64,000 nt of DNA from JALZCH01 sp036387315 (GCA_036387315.1 DASVTY010000165.1:12685-76684); one strand, 5' to 3'; counted from the stretch's first letter, positions 7,809 to 16,371 are shown. Notes: generated by a model from the letters alone, not told the origin. Made by a program: numbers and translations.

Positions 7809-9098
7809 TTACGAATTTAAAACTGATTTTGCTTCGCCGATAAGATAAAGCGAGCCGGTGACGCAAATCAAATCTTTGGGCGCGGCAATTTTCCGCGCTT
7901 TTTTTATTGCTTCGGAAACGCTTTCGGCGACAAAAACTTTTTCGGCTGGAAAATTCTGCGGGACGAAATCGCGTAGTTTCTCCGGCGCTGCGGAACGTGG
8001 ATTTTCGGCTCGCGTAAGAATCAGGTTTTCTGCGAGCGGGAATAAGAGCGAAGCAATTTCCGACAAATCTTTATCGCGCATCGCGCCGAAAACGAGCGTG
8101 ATTTTGTTTCGGATAAATTCTTGCAGGAAATCACCGAGAGCTTTTGCGCCTGCTGCATTGTGAGCGCCGTCGAATAAAATATTTCCTTGAATTTCGAGCC
8201 TTCCGGCGTGCGTCCCGGTTTCCAGACCTTCGATGATTGCAGCGCGCGAGATTGAAAAATCTTTTAAATTTTCTGCCGTGACAATTGCAGTTGCGGCGTT
8301 TTCGAGCTGATGCCGCCCGCGTAAATTCAGACAAACATTTTCGTAAATTTCGTTTGCACTTTGAAATGTCGCAAACATTTTTCCGTCCAGCGTTGCGCCT
8401 TTGACTTCAAAACGGCAGGCGTCAACAATCGGTTTAATTCCGGTTTCGGCGCATCTTTTTAAAATCACATTTAAAGCTGCCGGTTTTTGTTTTGAAATGA
8501 TGACTGAGCGCGTTTGCGAATGAATGACGGCGGCTTTTTCTCCGGCGATTTTTTCGAGGGTTTCGCCCAGATACTCCTGATGGTCAAAATCAATCGGCGT
8601 CAGGCAAGCAATTTCCGATTCGGCGGCTGTTGTCGAATCGAGACGACCGCCCAAACCTGTTTCTAAAATTGCCAAATCAACTTTTTCACCGGCAAAAGCC
8701 AGCAAACCGATTACCGTTAAATGTTCAAAAAAAGTCGGCAGCGCTTCCAATACTTTATTTTTAATCAGATGCTCTGCGGTTTCTTTGACCCGACTCGTTA
8801 ATTCGGCGAATTTCGCTTCGGTGATTTCGATTCCGTTGATTTTGATTCTTTCGGTTATCGAAACGAGATGCGGCGAGGTGAAAAGCCCTGTTTTTATCGA
8901 AGCGGCATGGCAAATCGAATCTAAAAATGCTGCAACCGAGCCTTTGCCGTTTGTCCCAGCGATTTGGATTTTAAGAAAAGATTTTTGCGGCTCGCCCAAA
9001 GCGGCGAGAAGCCGCCGCGTGTTTTCCAGACCGAACTTCATCGCCAGCGTTTCGTGTCCGAGCGAATAAAGATATTTGACCGATTCGTCAAAGTTCAC
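7809..9098 (-). CDS. folC: Folylpolyglutamate/dihydrofolate synthase
   Basis: Adds glutamate to folates (and may join dihydropteroate to Glu). Mur-ligase fold, 429 aa, with P-loop AGTNGKGSVAAF, TSPHLVSITERI, LETGLGGRLDSTT and the C-terminal domain LFDGAHNAAGAKAL. It lies just downstream of accD on the same strand (21 bases), the common accD-folC arrangement, so the two are probably cotranscribed. Confidence 0.95.
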   Translation of the reverse strand: MNFDESVKYLYSLGHETLAMKFGLENTRRLLAALGEPQKSFLKIQIAGTNGKGSVAAFLDSICHAASIKTGLFTSPHLVSITERIKINGIEITEAKFAELTSRVKETAEHLIKNKVLEALPTFFEHLTVIGLLAFAGEKVDLAILETGLGGRLDSTTAAESEIACLTPIDFDHQEYLGETLEKIAGEKAAVIHSQTRSVIISKQKPAALNVILKRCAETGIKPIVDACRFEVKGATLDGKMFATFQSANEIYENVCLNLRGRHQLENAATAIVTAENLKDFSISRAAIIEGLETGTHAGRLEIQGNILFDGAHNAAGAKALGDFLQEFIRNKITLVFGAMRDKDLSEIASLLFPLAENLILTRAENPRSAAPEKLRDFVPQNFPAEKVFVAESVSEAIKKARKIAAPKDLICVTGSLYLIGEAKSVLNS

Positions 9099-9119
9099 GG
9101 CAGAAAAATAAAGCAGCGT

Positions 9120-10019
9120 TTATTCGGGAAAATCGGCGAAAATCGCGTCTTCGCGCGGTTTCGCGTTCGGGTTCATCATAAATCGGAGCAGACGGATAAT
9201 CGTGTCGCGCAATTCGCGGCGGTCAACTACGAGGTCGAGCATCCCGTGTTCGAGCAGAAATTCTGAACGCTGGAAACCGGCGGGCAGTTTTTGTCGGATT
9301 GTTTGTTCGATCACGCGCGGTCCGGCGAAACCGATGAGGGCTTTTGGCTCGCCGATGTTAACGTCGCCGAGCATTGCAAAGCTCGCCGTAACGCCGCCGG
9401 TCGTCGGGTCAGTCAAAACCGAAATAAACGGCAGCCGGGCGGCTTCGAGTTGGGCGAGCGCGGCGGAAATTTTCGCCATTTGCATTAATGAAAGCGTGCC
9501 TTCCTGCATTCGCGCACCGCCGGAAGCGGCGAAAATAATCACAGCGCCGCGCTCCCGGATGGCTCTTTCGATCAAACGCGCGAGCTTTTCGCCGACCGCC
9601 GAACCCATTGAGCCGCCGATAAAGCTCATATCCATCGCTGCGGCGAAAACCAAAAAACCGCCGACCGTGCCGCGACCGCAAATCACGGCTTCCGGCAAGC
9701 CCGAAGATTTGCGCGCTTGTTCGAGCCGGTCTTTGTAAGGCTTGGTATCAACAAATCCGAGCGGATCGCCGGAAACAATATTTTCATCAAGCGCTTCGTA
9801 TTTGCCTTCATCGAATAATGTTTTCAGTCTGGTGCGCGCGTCGAGCCGGAAATGATAACCGCAGTAAATGCAGACTTGCAGCGAATCCTCCAGCTCGCCT
9901 TTGTAAAGCGCCTTTTCGCATTCGAGACATTTGATAAAAATGCCTTCGGTTTTGACGCGCTTTTCGCCGTCGTCCGGTTGTTCATCGAGCTTTGGCTTAT
10001 CGCGCCGAAACCAACTCAT
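9120..10019 (-). CDS. accD: Acetyl-CoA carboxylase carboxyltransferase subunit beta
   Basis: Transfers carboxyl from biotin to acetyl-CoA together with AccA (not in this window). 299 aa with an N-terminal zinc ribbon C-x2-C...C-x2-C (CLEC, CIYC) and the crotonase-like core (FIGGSMGSAVGEKL, FAASGGARMQEG, TTGGVTASFAMLGD). It is encoded opposite to accB-accC although it acts in the same complex, so stoichiometry must be balanced across two transcripts. Confidence 0.96.
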   Translation of the reverse strand: MSWFRRDKPKLDEQPDDGEKRVKTEGIFIKCLECEKALYKGELEDSLQVCIYCGYHFRLDARTRLKTLFDEGKYEALDENIVSGDPLGFVDTKPYKDRLEQARKSSGLPEAVICGRGTVGGFLVFAAAMDMSFIGGSMGSAVGEKLARLIERAIRERGAVIIFAASGGARMQEGTLSLMQMAKISAALAQLEAARLPFISVLTDPTTGGVTASFAMLGDVNIGEPKALIGFAGPRVIEQTIRQKLPAGFQRSEFLLEHGMLDLVVDRRELRDTIIRLLRFMMNPNAKPREDAIFADFPE

Positions 10020-10098
10020 AGATTATTTATAAAAGCGTAAAAATTAGGAAGAACGAGAAAAAGATTAACACAGACCGCGCAAAACGAAAAAAATGCTT

Positions 10099-10400
10099 TT
10101 AATTTCTGAAATTTTTTAAGACCGCTTTAGCCGTGTCGAAATTGCCGTCATTGGACGCGGGTTTAAAATTTAAAATCTCGGTCATTATGTAATAGATGTT
10201 GACGTTCGGAAACGGCTCGACAATGGTTTTCCTTTTAAAAGCCGCGCCGTGCGCGATGAAAGCAGCGCGCAGTCAAGCGAAATCAGAATGACGGTGGGTT
10301 TCAAATCCCGAATCGCCTGCGCCTGTGCAAACAAATTCAGCGCAAACAGCAAAACAAACAGCGCAATAAAGCTAAAAACTCTTTTCCTCATTTTCTTCAT
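10099..10400 (-). pseudogene. Type I phosphodiesterase/nucleotide pyrophosphatase remnant, internally deleted
   Basis: The N-terminal frame reads a signal peptide (RVFSFIALFVLLFALNLFAQ) and PTVILISLD, the start of an alkaline-phosphatase-superfamily NPP enzyme. After LDC the frame shifts, and another frame gives RAAFIAHGAAFKR, VEPFPNVNIYYIMTEIL and KPASNDGNF, a typical NPP C-terminus, to a stop at 10099-10101. The roughly 300 central residues, including the metal sites, are missing. The total of 302 bases is not divisible by three. A deletion joined the two ends out of frame, and no function is expected. Confidence 0.75.
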
Positions 10401-10533
10401 TTTAACGCCGAACGGTTAATAAAGCTTAAATTCGGGAAAAGAAAAAGCGCCTCTGCCGGAGCGCGGGAATGTTTACGTTTATCGCCATGCACATTTTGCG
10501 GACGCTGCTCTCACAAGGTTAGCTCCTGTCTCT

Positions 10534-10550
10534 TATTTGTGATAAAGTAA
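10534..10550 (+). promoter_or_regulatory. 17-base AT-rich element also found at 36451
   Basis: TATTTGTGATAAAGTAA occurs here, 8 bases before the DUF305 start, and identically at 36451-36467. It contains GATAAAGT, which could serve as a -10-like element. No function is established. Confidence 0.25.
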
Positions 10551-10557
10551 TTGCCCA

Positions 10558-11316
10558 ATGCTTGATTACTCAACGCTGATGCAGTCGCTTCCTTATAGGA
10601 CCAAGCTTAAGCTTCGGTCAGTGATCAGTGTTGCGACGCCGCGAAGCTGGCTCATAGTCGCCGGTGCTCTGACGTGTTTCTTCTCGCTGCCGGTCTGCGC
10701 ACAGGAGGTTAATTCTCAGGCGCCGCCCGTTATAGTGCAGCCAGGTGCGCCGGGCGAGCCAACCCGAACACTACCGCCATCGACGAGGGCGACACTGCCG
10801 CCCCGTTCACCGAAGGATGTGGAGTTTATGCAGGGGATGATTATGCACCACGCGCAAGCGGTTGAAATGACGGCGCTAATCGAGTCGCGTACGGAGAACA
10901 AGAATCTCCGGTTGCTCGGAGCACGCATCAGCCAGTCACAGTCGGACGAAATGAAGTTTATGAAACGGTGGCTCGAAGTCAGGGGAGAGCAGGTCTCGCC
11001 GCCAATGCCGGGAATGTCAAACATGGATATGCCAGGTCACGACATGTCAAGCCATCAGCACCACAAGCTCATGCCCGGAATGCTTACCCCAAAGCAGATG
11101 GACGCCTTAAAAAAAGCAAAAGGCGCGGAGTTTGATCATCTATTTTTGACCGGGATGATTCAGCACCACAATGGTGCGTTGATTATGGTAAAGGAATTGT
11201 TCGACACTGCCGGCGCAGGGCAGAATGCCGAACTGTTCAATTTCGCATCCGATGTGGACAGCGGTCAACGCGCTGAGATTAGGGTCATGGAAACCATGTT
11301 GGGTGAAAAACCGTAG
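10558..11316 (+). CDS. Exported DUF305 protein, putative copper/metal-binding
   Basis: 252 aa with an N-terminal hydrophobic export segment (about residues 25-50) and a Pro-rich linker. Two DUF305 four-helix motifs follow: FMQGMIMHHAQAVEM and FLTGMIQHHNGALIMV. A Met/His-rich loop lies between them (MPGMSNMDMPGHDMSSHQHH). DUF305 members include CopM-type periplasmic copper binders, so metal binding is plausible, not shown. Codon use (AAG, CTG, GAC, ATC) differs from neighbours. It is followed 10 bases later by the LVIVD protein, probably one operon. Confidence 0.85.
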   Translation: MLDYSTLMQSLPYRTKLKLRSVISVATPRSWLIVAGALTCFFSLPVCAQEVNSQAPPVIVQPGAPGEPTRTLPPSTRATLPPRSPKDVEFMQGMIMHHAQAVEMTALIESRTENKNLRLLGARISQSQSDEMKFMKRWLEVRGEQVSPPMPGMSNMDMPGHDMSSHQHHKLMPGMLTPKQMDALKKAKGAEFDHLFLTGMIQHHNGALIMVKELFDTAGAGQNAELFNFASDVDSGQRAEIRVMETMLGEKP

Positions 11317-11326
11317 AAGATAAATT

Positions 11327-13246
11327 ATGAATCGAATACACATTATTGCTTTCCGTTTACTAACAGCTTCCCTTGTTTTGTGCTGGTGTTTTACAGCCGG
11401 AACATCGGCGCAAACTCCTGCACCGGCACCCCAGCTACCGGATGGGATGAAGGGGTCAGATGCCAACGACCCGCGCGCCAAACTCTCGCCGGGATTATAT
11501 GATGCGGGCGAAGCCGCGATGGGCATCAAGCATCTCATGCTGCTCAAAAAGCCCGACGCCTTTCAACTCGGCTCCAACGATCCTAATAGCCCGAAGGTGA
11601 AGGAGACGCTGGGTTCCTTTGGCATTAACGATCCGTCAATGATACCCGAGTCTGCCCGGATGGGGTTGGCTCAGCTCGCTTTTGCCAACTCCGACCTTGC
11701 GTTCCAGGGCAACCACCTGTTTATGGGCAACTTTTACGGCGTTAACATCTATGACATCTCCAGTCCGGCGAAAGCCAGATTGTTGACTTCGGTGGTGTGC
11801 CCGGGCGGACAGGGCGACGTATCCGTTTACAAGAACCTGCTCTTTATGTCGGTCGAGATGCCGAACGGACGGCTTGATTGCGGTCCGCAGGGATTTGCGC
11901 CCGCTGCCGGACAACAGCAGATGCCGGCAGCGCACAAAGATCGTTTCCGCGGTGTCAGGATTTTCGACATCTCCGACATTAGTCATCCGAAGCAGGTGGG
12001 AGCGGTACAAACCTGCCGTGGCTCACACACGCATACGCTGGTAGTTAGTCCGAATGATAAGAACAACGTTTACATCTACGTCTCGGGAACCTCTTTTGTC
12101 CGTCCGGGCGAAGAACTGGCTGGGTGCTCTGGCGGTACACCGGACAAGGACCCAAATACTGCGCGCTTTCGGATTGATGTGATCAAGGTGCCGTTGGCTG
12201 CGCCGCAAAATGCTCAGATAGTGTCCAGCCCCCGAGTGTTTAGCGATCCAAAGACGGGCGCTATTAACGGACTGACTAATGGCGGTTCCCATGAAAACAA
12301 CAAGCCGGTAGCCACCGACCAGTGCCACGATATTACCGTTTACGCGGAGATCGGACTCGCCGCAGGCGCCTGCTCTGGAAATGGAATTTTGCTGGACATC
12401 AAAGATCCGGTCAATCCCAAGCGTATAGACGCGGTAAACGATCCGAACTATTCATATTGGCACTCGGCAGCTTTTTCGAATGACGGGAAAAAAGTCGTGT
12501 TTACCGATGAGTGGGGTGGCGGAATGGGCGCGCGCTGCCGCGAGAATGATCCGAACAAATGGGGCGCCAATGCGATTTTCCGCTTGGCAGATAACAAGCT
12601 GAGCTTCGCGAGCTATTACAAGTTGCCGGCTGCGCAGAGTGAAAGCGAGAACTGTGTCGCTCATAACGGCTCGCTCATTCCCGTTCCCGGACGCGACATT
12701 AAGGTACAAGCCTGGTACCAGGGCGGCATCTCCATTATGGATTTCACTGACCCGGACAATCCTGTTGAGATTGCTTATTTTGATCGGGGACCGATTGATC
12801 CAAAGATGATCGTAATGGGCGGCTCGTGGTCTGCTTACTGGTACAACGGGCACATTTACTCGTCAGAAATCGCGCGCGGACTGGACATCTTTGAGCTGAC
12901 GCCGACCAAGCATCTCACACAAAACGAGATCGACGCTGCAAAAGCGGTTCGGGTAGCTCAATTGAATGTGCAGAATCAGGAGAAAATTGAGTGGTCGCGT
13001 CAATTAGTCGTAGCGAAGGCTTACGTGGATCAGTTGGAGCGTTCACAAGCTCTGCCTTCTGCCCGAATCGCAGACTTGCGGCAGGCGATTCAAAGAGCTG
13101 AGAGTTCACAACTGAATCGAAAAGAACTTGGAGAACTAAAAAAACTCGCGCCGTCATTGGAGAAGAGCGCTGGCACTATGAAGGGTGGAGCAGACTCAAC
13201 CCGATTGCAAGCCTTGGCTGAAATCCTGAGGCGACCCGCGCTTTAA
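11327..13246 (+). CDS. Secreted LVIVD-repeat beta-propeller protein
   Basis: 639 aa with a signal peptide (IIAFRLLTASLVLCWCFTAG). At least four LVIVD-type motifs are visible: IYDISSPAKARLL, IFDISDISHPKQVG, LLDIKDPVNPKRI and IMDFTDPDNPVEIA, consistent with a beta-propeller. Several Cys and HTHT/DQCHD motifs suggest disulfides or metal sites. The last 100 residues are helical and charged. It is paired with the DUF305 gene and shares its divergent codon use. Enzymatic activity cannot be assigned. Confidence 0.8.
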   Translation: MNRIHIIAFRLLTASLVLCWCFTAGTSAQTPAPAPQLPDGMKGSDANDPRAKLSPGLYDAGEAAMGIKHLMLLKKPDAFQLGSNDPNSPKVKETLGSFGINDPSMIPESARMGLAQLAFANSDLAFQGNHLFMGNFYGVNIYDISSPAKARLLTSVVCPGGQGDVSVYKNLLFMSVEMPNGRLDCGPQGFAPAAGQQQMPAAHKDRFRGVRIFDISDISHPKQVGAVQTCRGSHTHTLVVSPNDKNNVYIYVSGTSFVRPGEELAGCSGGTPDKDPNTARFRIDVIKVPLAAPQNAQIVSSPRVFSDPKTGAINGLTNGGSHENNKPVATDQCHDITVYAEIGLAAGACSGNGILLDIKDPVNPKRIDAVNDPNYSYWHSAAFSNDGKKVVFTDEWGGGMGARCRENDPNKWGANAIFRLADNKLSFASYYKLPAAQSESENCVAHNGSLIPVPGRDIKVQAWYQGGISIMDFTDPDNPVEIAYFDRGPIDPKMIVMGGSWSAYWYNGHIYSSEIARGLDIFELTPTKHLTQNEIDAAKAVRVAQLNVQNQEKIEWSRQLVVAKAYVDQLERSQALPSARIADLRQAIQRAESSQLNRKELGELKKLAPSLEKSAGTMKGGADSTRLQALAEILRRPAL

Positions 13247-13322
13247 TCGTTTCGAGGGCGAACGCAAGCGCTGTTTGAGGATTCGCCATGCGCTAATGTG
13301 CGCTGATTTGATACAAAGTAAA

Positions 13323-13356
13323 AACGGCGACTGCAAATTAATTTGCAGTCGCCGTT
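13323..13356 (-). terminator. Terminator of asnS
   Basis: A perfect 34-base palindrome (17-base arms, AACGGCGACTGCAAATT and its complement). On the minus strand it is followed by TTTTTACTTT, so it fits intrinsic termination of asnS. On the plus strand there is no T-run. Confidence 0.8.
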
Positions 13357-13392
13357 GGCTCCCTAAATAACAATTACGTTCGGTATCTTTGT

Positions 13393-14703
13393 TTAAGGTT
13401 TCAAGCGATAAAGCATTCGCGGGAAGGGAATCGTTTCGCGGACGTGTTCAATTCCGCACATCCAAGCCGTGCAGCGTTCGATGCCCATTCCGAATCCGGC
13501 GTGCGGAACTGCGCCGAAACGCCGCAAATCCAGATACCATTCAAACGCTTCGCGCGGCAAATTGTGTTCTTCGATTTGTTTTTCGAGAAATTCCAAATCG
13601 CGCGCGCGCTCACCGCCGCCGATGACTTCGCCGTAACCTTCGGGCGCGAGCAAATCCGCGCCTAACGCAAGCTCCGCGCGTTCGGGGTCGCGCTCGAAAT
13701 AAAACGCTTTGATGACAGCTGGAAAATGATGGACGAAAACGGGCGCGTCGAATTGTTTTGAGATATAAGTTTCATCGGGCGCGCCGAAATCGCCGCCCCA
13801 ATCAAAGTTGCTTTCCAACTCGCCCTTTTGAAAACCTTCCTGAAGGATTTTCACCGCGTCGTCGTAATGCACGCGCGGAAACGGTTTGGCGATTGCTTCG
13901 AGTCTGGAAACGTCGCGCTCAAGCGTTTTCAATTCTTCCTGCCGGTCGTTTAAAACGCGCTCGACGATATACAAAATCAATTCTTCGCCGACGTTCATCA
14001 CATCGTCGAGCGTCGCGTAAGTCATTTCCGGCTCGACCATCCAGAACTCGGTCAAATGTCGTCGTGTTTTCGATTTTTCAGCGCGAAAAACCGGACCGAA
14101 AGCGTAAGATTTACCGAAAGCGGCGGCGGTCGCTTCGTTGTAAAGCTGCCCGCTTTGCGTCAGATACGCTTTTTCGTCGCCGAAATAATCAACTTCAAAC
14201 AGCGTCGTCGTGCCTTCGCAGGCGTTGGGCGTAAAAATCGGCGTGTCGGCTAAGATAAACCCGTTGTCGTCAAAATAATCGCGCACGGCTTTGATAACCG
14301 TATGACGGACTTTTAAAACAGCATTCTGTTTGCGCGAGCGAATCCACAAATGCCGGTTGTCCATCAAAAACTCGGTTCCGTGTTCTTTCGGCGTAATCGG
14401 ATAATCCGCAGCGTTTTGCAGAACCTCAACTCCGCGAACGTCAACCTCGACGCCAATCGGCGAGCGAGCGTCTTCTTTGACCAAACCTTTGACGATTAAA
14501 GACGATTCCTGACCGAGCGCCTTGGTTTTCTCGAAAACTTCTTCATCGTTGCCTTTGAAAACAACGCATTGAACGATTCCCGTGCCGTCGCGCAACTGCA
14601 AAAAAACGAGCTTTCCGCTCGAACGCGAGTTGTAAAGCCAGCCTTTGAGCGTGACCTCCTCGCCGATATGATTTTTTAATTCGTTGATGTAAGTCTGATT
14701 CAT
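13393..14703 (-). CDS. asnS: Asparaginyl-tRNA synthetase
   Basis: Charges tRNA-Asn. 436 aa with an N-terminal OB-fold anticodon-binding domain (VTLKGWLYNSRSSGKLVFLQ) and a class II catalytic core: motif 2 FRAEKSKTRRHLTEFWMVEPE and motif 3 GFGMGIERC. Length is typical of the bacterial/archaeal AsnRS group. The ATG at 14703 has no strong SD. A single-gene unit ending in the palindromic terminator. Confidence 0.95.
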   Translation of the reverse strand: MNQTYINELKNHIGEEVTLKGWLYNSRSSGKLVFLQLRDGTGIVQCVVFKGNDEEVFEKTKALGQESSLIVKGLVKEDARSPIGVEVDVRGVEVLQNAADYPITPKEHGTEFLMDNRHLWIRSRKQNAVLKVRHTVIKAVRDYFDDNGFILADTPIFTPNACEGTTTLFEVDYFGDEKAYLTQSGQLYNEATAAAFGKSYAFGPVFRAEKSKTRRHLTEFWMVEPEMTYATLDDVMNVGEELILYIVERVLNDRQEELKTLERDVSRLEAIAKPFPRVHYDDAVKILQEGFQKGELESNFDWGGDFGAPDETYISKQFDAPVFVHHFPAVIKAFYFERDPERAELALGADLLAPEGYGEVIGGGERARDLEFLEKQIEEHNLPREAFEWYLDLRRFGAVPHAGFGMGIERCTAWMCGIEHVRETIPFPRMLYRLKP

Positions 14704-14892
14704 ATAAAGTTAAACACATCGAGTAACACTGAATACTTTAGCCTGATTTTGACGATAAATTATGACAATCTAAAAAACTCCAAATTACTCGGCGTAAGTC
14801 AATAGTAAATACATTTTTAGATACAGGCTCAAAAAAAGCAAAGGCTGCTTATTCCATGCGGCAACATTGCCATACAACTTGAGTCATCACCA

Positions 14893-14925
14893 AGACCGCT
14901 GCTTTATCTTTGGCGGCTCTTTTTT
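14893..14925 (+). terminator. Terminator-like hairpin, first
   Basis: AG(A)CCGC pairs with GCGGCT across a 13-base loop and is followed by six T residues. No annotated gene lies upstream on this strand (asnS is divergent). Confidence 0.45.
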
Positions 14926-15004
14926 GCTTTGAACAGTGAATAAAAGAAAAGCTCGGTTTTATCGGCTCACTTGCCGTTTTGTCAATTTGTGGAAAAGGCT
15001 ATGA

Positions 15005-15170
15005 AATGAGCATTTTCATATAACAATCGGAAGGAAAGCAGGGTAGTTGAACGAAGCGGCAATTGGGGGATTGCCCCGCGCAGTTGCGCTGTGATTTTTC
15101 CGAAAGTCTCTTTATATTCTCCTTGAAGAATAATTTTAGCCGCGTTCCGTGAAGCGCGGCTCTTTTTTTG
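15005..15170 (+). ncRNA. Candidate small RNA with intrinsic terminator
   Basis: About 165 bases ending in a strong terminator. Internal helices are visible: GGCAAT/ATTGCC around TGGGGG (15058-15075), and GCGC/GCGC next to it. A possible -35 TTGTCA lies near 14978 with TATGAA 15 bases later. The size would suit a 6S-like or other regulatory RNA, but the sequence does not let me name a family. Confidence 0.3.
15138..15169 (+). terminator. Strong intrinsic terminator, second
   Basis: AGCCGCG (15138-15144) pairs with CGCGGCT (15155-15161), followed by C and seven T residues. A textbook plus-strand terminator with no protein gene upstream, which is the main evidence for a small RNA here. Confidence 0.7.
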
Positions 15171-15320
15171 GCAACATTGAGCAAAAGAAGAATTGGGCAG
15201 TTAAAAAGCTCGCAATAAAACTCGGCTCCTATTACTTTTAATTGTCAGCTACAATGGTTGTTTGTTATTTGGTAAAGAAAGCAGTTTAAATTAAAAAAGT
15301 TGGGTAAAAGGAGTTATACA

Positions 15321-15581
15321 ATGCCTGATTGCAAACAATACGGCGGAATTACCAGAGAAGAGCTGAATCATCTGAGGAAGGATTTGGAGAAGGAAGGAGT
15401 TTCGCTTCCCGAAGGAGACGATGTTGAAGTGAAAGGTCCTTACGGCATCGAATTGACTGCTGTTTATAACGAAGACAAAGAAACTTTGAAAATATGTATC
15501 ACTAAAAAACCGTTCTTTGTCCCTGAATCCGAAATCTGGAAAATCGTTGATACGGGTGTCGAGCCTTACGAAGGTCCTTGA
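15321..15581 (+). CDS. Small hypothetical protein, 86 aa
   Basis: Starts at ATG 15321 with a good SD (AAAGGAG, 7-base spacing). The TTG start at 15300 is unnecessary. The sequence is acidic with no signal or membrane segment: MPDCKQYGGITREELNHLRK, then a beta-like stretch (GIELTAVYNEDKETLKICIT) and IWKIVDTGVEPY. I do not recognise the family. The good SD and possible promoter make it a likely real gene. Confidence 0.65.
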   Translation: MPDCKQYGGITREELNHLRKDLEKEGVSLPEGDDVEVKGPYGIELTAVYNEDKETLKICITKKPFFVPESEIWKIVDTGVEPYEGP

Positions 15582-15626
15582 CGGCACTCAAATTTATAAG
15601 CTTTGAAATCGGCTGTTTTTACAAAA

Positions 15627-15679
15627 GCAGCAATTCCTGGGATACAGGAGTGCTTTAACCTGTGTCCCAAAATTACTGC
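15627..15679. repeat. Fold-back hairpin after the 86-aa gene
   Basis: TGGGATACAGG (15638-15648) pairs with CCTGTGTCCCA (15659-15669), 10 of 11, within an outer stem GCAGCAATT/AATTACTGC. It resembles the composite hairpins elsewhere in the window. No T-run follows. Confidence 0.5.
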
Positions 15680-15765
15680 GAAGCGCGGCAAAGTAAATGA
15701 CTTATCTAATCAAATGAAAACTTTCTCTACATTCCCAAAGAGAAATTGCGGCGAACGCCAAAAGA

Positions 15766-16371
15766 TTAGTGTTTCATTGTGGCGGTTACATTTATCGCAG
15801 TACCGCTGCTGTCTTCAAAAACCGGCTGGGAGATTGTTAAATTCTTTTTTTCCGCGCCTTTTCCGATCACTTTAAAATGCGTGTTCAGCAGCGTTCCGTT
15901 TGTTTTAACGGTTTTGCCTGTGGTCGCGGCTGCTAATCCGAGTCGCCCCGCCGTTTTTGTATCGGCAGCCACGGTAAAGCCTTCGCTCAGCGTTCCCGTC
16001 GTGCTGATCGGCTGATCGGTCGGCTGTAAAACACTGGGATCGAACATCACGGCAAAGCTGTAAGAGAAAATCTCTTTGTTCGATTTACTGTTGATCGCAA
16101 TCGGAATGGCTACGGTGCTTCCCACGGCGGCTGACGAAGCATTTACCGGGAGCGAGATTTCAATTTCCGGCTCTTTAGAAGCCGTGTTTTTCTCTGTTAC
16201 GGTATTCGGCTGCGATGCCGGATTCTGCTGCGTTGTCGCCGCCGGTTGTGCCGTCGTGCTGTTATTAACCGGTTTAGTTTCCGCAGTCTGCTGGCTTGAG
16301 CAGGCGGAAACGGACAATGCGATGATGACAACGCCTAATAGAAAAAGCGCATTTCTTTTTAAAAATTTCAT
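15766..16371 (-). CDS. Cohesin-domain lipoprotein
   Basis: 201 aa. A signal peptide ends in the lipobox LSVSAC (Cys about 24), so it is probably membrane-anchored. A Thr/Gln/Pro-rich linker (about 25-70) leads to a cohesin-like beta-sandwich (EIEISLPVNASSAAVGSTVAIP, YSFAVMFDPSVLQPT, FEDSSGTAINV). The same domain, with FSFGVAYDPNVLQPA, ends the large protein at 28248, which also has dockerin-like repeats. SD GAGGAG precedes the start. Partner binding is inference. Confidence 0.75.
   Translation of the reverse strand: MKFLKRNALFLLGVVIIALSVSACSSQQTAETKPVNNSTTAQPAATTQQNPASQPNTVTEKNTASKEPEIEISLPVNASSAAVGSTVAIPIAINSKSNKEIFSYSFAVMFDPSVLQPTDQPISTTGTLSEGFTVAADTKTAGRLGLAAATTGKTVKTNGTLLNTHFKVIGKGAEKKNLTISQPVFEDSSGTAINVTATMKH

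Larger units (their letters stand above)
14704..15320. other. Long intergenic region with two terminator-ended segments
   Basis: 617 bases without a credible ORF. On the plus strand there are two intrinsic-terminator-like structures (14893-14925 and 15138-15169) with no gene upstream of either, so each may end a small RNA. A possible promoter for the following small gene is TTGTCA at 15243-15248 and TTATTT at 15266-15271, spacing 17. GGCAACATTG occurs twice (near 14860 and 15169). Confidence 0.5.

Noticed and set aside
13256..13320. GCGCTxxx short repeats after the LVIVD gene as a further array
   Set aside because: The GCGCT/GCGCTAATGTGCGC pattern is too short and irregular to separate from chance.
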